Of a stretch of DNA of 8,198 bases, positions 6,847 to 8,198 are shown one piece after another; position 1 is the stretch's first letter, and each line of letters starts with the position of its first letter. The translations under genes and the position numbers were made by a program. The notes under the pieces were generated by a model. It worked only from the letters and a program-made list of their open reading frames with translations, did not search any database and was not told the origin of the DNA. Source of the stretch: Deltaproteobacteria bacterium UBA3076 (GTDB lineage Bacteria; Desulfobacterota; Dissulfuribacteria; Dissulfuribacterales; UBA3076); assembly GCA_002367355.1 (NCBI GenBank), contig DFBQ01000108.1:1-8198 (forward strand), written 5' to 3'.

Positions 6847-7101
6847 ATGAATAATCTTAATAGCTCAGAGGTAATTCGGATCAAGGCCCATATGGCTGGT
6901 ACTGTGGTGGACATGAACCACTCACTCAGGCCCGGCATGCACGTGAGGCAAGGCGAGGAGCTTTTGACATTGGAGAGGATGAAGCTTTTCTGTACGGTTT
7001 CAGCTCCGTGCACAGGTGTGGTAACTGCTGTGATGGCAGGGTTTGGCAGCAGAGTTCTGGAAGGGGAAATATTATTTGAGATGAAGGTTCAGGGGCGCTG
7101 A
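6847..7101 (+). CDS. Small free-standing biotin/lipoyl attachment protein
   Basis: The 84-residue product is one biotinyl/lipoyl domain: IKAHMAGTVV (first strand, 12-21), a VRQGEELLTLE segment, the modification hairpin ERMKLF with acceptor Lys46, then SAPCTGVVTAV and an EGEILFEM end. The usual biotin motif is E-A/S-M-K-M. Here Ala is Arg44 and the residue after Lys is Leu, so modification by biotin ligase is likely but not assured. Similar free domains (for example the BLAP type) serve as carrier subunits of acyl-CoA carboxylases, but no carboxylase gene is in view. The ATG has no good ribosome binding site. An alternative ATG at 6892 has AAGG five bases before it but would remove part of the first strand. 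The gene lies 32 bases after vapC and overlaps ldcA tail to tail by 13 bases. It could also be a severed C-terminal piece of a larger carboxylase. Confidence 0.8.
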   Translation: MNNLNSSEVIRIKAHMAGTVVDMNHSLRPGMHVRQGEELLTLERMKLFCTVSAPCTGVVTAVMAGFGSRVLEGEILFEMKVQGR

Positions 7102-8009
7102 AGTCCGGGGAGCCCTGTCATTGGTTTCATGATGCCCATGTCTCCATCCAATTCATAGTATCCGCCAATTAACAGTGGATAATTGTCAGGTATATGACCT
7201 ACAGGAAGATTAGTGATTATGGGGACCCCGATGGAGCTGAGCCGGTCCTGCAACAGTGTCCGTAATAGCTTTTCCGGCTTTCCGGTTCCCTGGAGCCGGC
7301 CAACAGCAATTCCCGCCAACCTGGATAACCTTCCTGTAAGTAAAAGCTGCGTCAGCATCCGGTCAAGGCGATAAAGAGCCTCTTTGTGATCCTCAATCAA
7401 GAGGATTGCTCCATCCCACTTGGGCTCATAAGCTGTACCGATAAGATGGGTAATACACGTCAGATTTCCTCCAATGAGTGGGCCTTTTGCCTTGCCAGGG
7501 CTAAGGGTAGTGCCGGAAAGGCTGGGGAATTCTCCTTGATCAAGGCATGTCCATAGGGCTTTTCTTGCGGGTTCTGTCGTGATCGGCAGGGTTGAGATCA
7601 GAGGGCCGTGTATTGACAGATGACCTTGTTGGAAAAGGGCTGAGAGGAGGAAGCTTACATCACTGAAACCTATCAGTACCGGAGCCTCATACTCAATTCG
7701 GTCCCATGGCACCATGCTTAGCCAACGCAAGGATCCGTATCCCCCTCTTAAACACCATACAATGTCTATGGATGTGTCCAAGAGAAGACTTGTAAATCTG
7801 TCGGCCTGGAGTTGGTCTTTCCCTGCAAGATAGGGCAGGGAAGGCATGTCCTCGGTCTGATCAAGAAATGTATCATTGATAATTTTGAGCCACGGAGTTT
7901 TTTTTTCAATTATCTTGAGACCTGCACCCAGCTTTTCTGATTCCAGTGGACTGGAGGGAGCAAAAAGGGCCACACGACGGGGTCTGGTATGGACTGATGA
8001 GTAGGGCAC
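7089..8009 (-). CDS. ldcA: L,D-carboxypeptidase (peptidase S66, LdcA/MccF family)
   Basis: The product (306 residues, close to the 304 of E. coli LdcA) belongs to serine peptidase family S66. The Ser-Glu-His triad is recognisable: Ser116 in LIGFSDVS, Glu206 in LLIEDHKEALYRLDRML, and His272 in NLPVGHIPDN. RGGYG (88-92) and GGNL (180-183) are also typical. LdcA removes the terminal D-Ala from cytoplasmic murein tetrapeptides during wall recycling. The related MccF branch cleaves microcin-type nucleotide peptides, and the two are not separable by eye. There is no signal peptide, in line with cytoplasmic action. The start is GTG at 8007-8009, with only a weak purine-rich stretch upstream. A TCGACA/GATAAT pair on the minus strand (8111-8116, 8091-8096, 14-base spacer) might be its promoter, but the spacing is poor. 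Confidence 0.92.
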   Translation of the reverse strand: MPYSSVHTRPRRVALFAPSSPLESEKLGAGLKIIEKKTPWLKIINDTFLDQTEDMPSLPYLAGKDQLQADRFTSLLLDTSIDIVWCLRGGYGSLRWLSMVPWDRIEYEAPVLIGFSDVSFLLSALFQQGHLSIHGPLISTLPITTEPARKALWTCLDQGEFPSLSGTTLSPGKAKGPLIGGNLTCITHLIGTAYEPKWDGAILLIEDHKEALYRLDRMLTQLLLTGRLSRLAGIAVGRLQGTGKPEKLLRTLLQDRLSSIGVPIITNLPVGHIPDNYPLLIGGYYELDGDMGIMKPMTGLPGLQRP

Positions 8010-8121
8010 TTTCTTGACTTTGCTTTAGTAGTTATTAATTTTACGGCATCCTTCATTTACCAGTTTACACTTTTTCCGAAAAAAGCGTGTATTATCGAAT
8101 TGAATGCCGATGTCGAAACTG

Positions 8122-8140
8122 GAAATTAGAAATTAGAAAT
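8122..8140. repeat. 7-base tandem repeat (GAAATTA)
   Basis: Two full units of GAAATTA at 8122-8128 and 8129-8135 are followed by a partial GAAAT. The repeat directly abuts the second copy of the palindromic element. A different short AT-rich tandem repeat also lies near the first copy. Confidence 0.75.
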
Positions 8141-8198
8141 GTAACTTCTCAATAAGTCCGGGCAAATCATATTTTGCGACTATCTAATGGATTCCCGC
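8141..8198. mobile_element. Second copy of the MITE-like element, cut by window edge
   Basis: Positions 8141-8184 repeat 6068-6111 with two substitutions in 44 bases, including the internal GCAAA...TTTGC hairpin. Similarity continues weakly to about 8190. The terminal GTAACTTCTCAATAAGT (8141-8157) is the exact reverse complement of the right end of the first copy (6129-6145), so the inverted repeats belong to one family. The right end of this copy would lie beyond the window. Confidence 0.75.

Noticed and set aside
8068..8087. CTTTTT-CCG-AAAAAAG palindrome as a terminator
   Set aside because: The stem is only A-T pairs around a tiny loop and it lies upstream of ldcA, not after a gene. Too weak to call.

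Overview
The window suggests a mesophilic anaerobic or facultative bacterium, most likely of the Desulfobacterota (former Deltaproteobacteria) or a similar lineage. This is inferred from a long type of GAPDH of about 420 residues, a very large PPDK-like protein, a free biotinyl-domain protein, a VapBC module and short palindromic repeats. No rRNA or other firm marker is present, so the taxonomic call is weak.

Layout. At the left edge the last 38 codons of a YraN/UPF0102-type gene end at 117 (+). About 400 bases with no intact gene follow. They hold an unassigned open stretch and, at about 283-498 (+), what looks like the N-terminal remnant of a SNF2/DEAD-type helicase, ending 18 bases from the end of the convergent operon. 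Positions 517-5962 (-) are a two-gene operon. The promoter-proximal gene is a 1390-residue protein with a helical N-terminal half of unknown function, a PPDK-type nucleotide-binding domain and a phosphohistidine swivel domain. It has no PEP/pyruvate TIM barrel. One base after its stop codon a GAPDH gene starts.

Positions 5963-6224 are a dense intergenic region. They contain a 14-base tandem repeat, a 78-base palindromic MITE-like element, and the promoter and probable operator of a vapBC toxin-antitoxin module (6225-6814, +). A small biotin-attachment protein (6847-7101, +) follows and overlaps, tail to tail, an LdcA-type L,D-carboxypeptidase gene (7089-8009, -). The right edge holds a 7-base tandem repeat and the start of a second copy of the 78-base element in the same orientation. 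The two element copies therefore bracket the vapBC-biotinyl-ldcA block.

How the genes may work together. GAPDH and the dikinase-like protein are translationally close and probably co-regulated, which places the dikinase-like protein near the three-carbon part of glycolysis/gluconeogenesis. Without a PEP/pyruvate domain it cannot be an ordinary PPDK or PEP synthase on its own. It must use a different acceptor (perhaps bound by its N-terminal 890 residues), use a partner, or be regulatory. It is the most interesting object in the window. The other genes are ordinary accessory or housekeeping functions with no visible pathway link to it.
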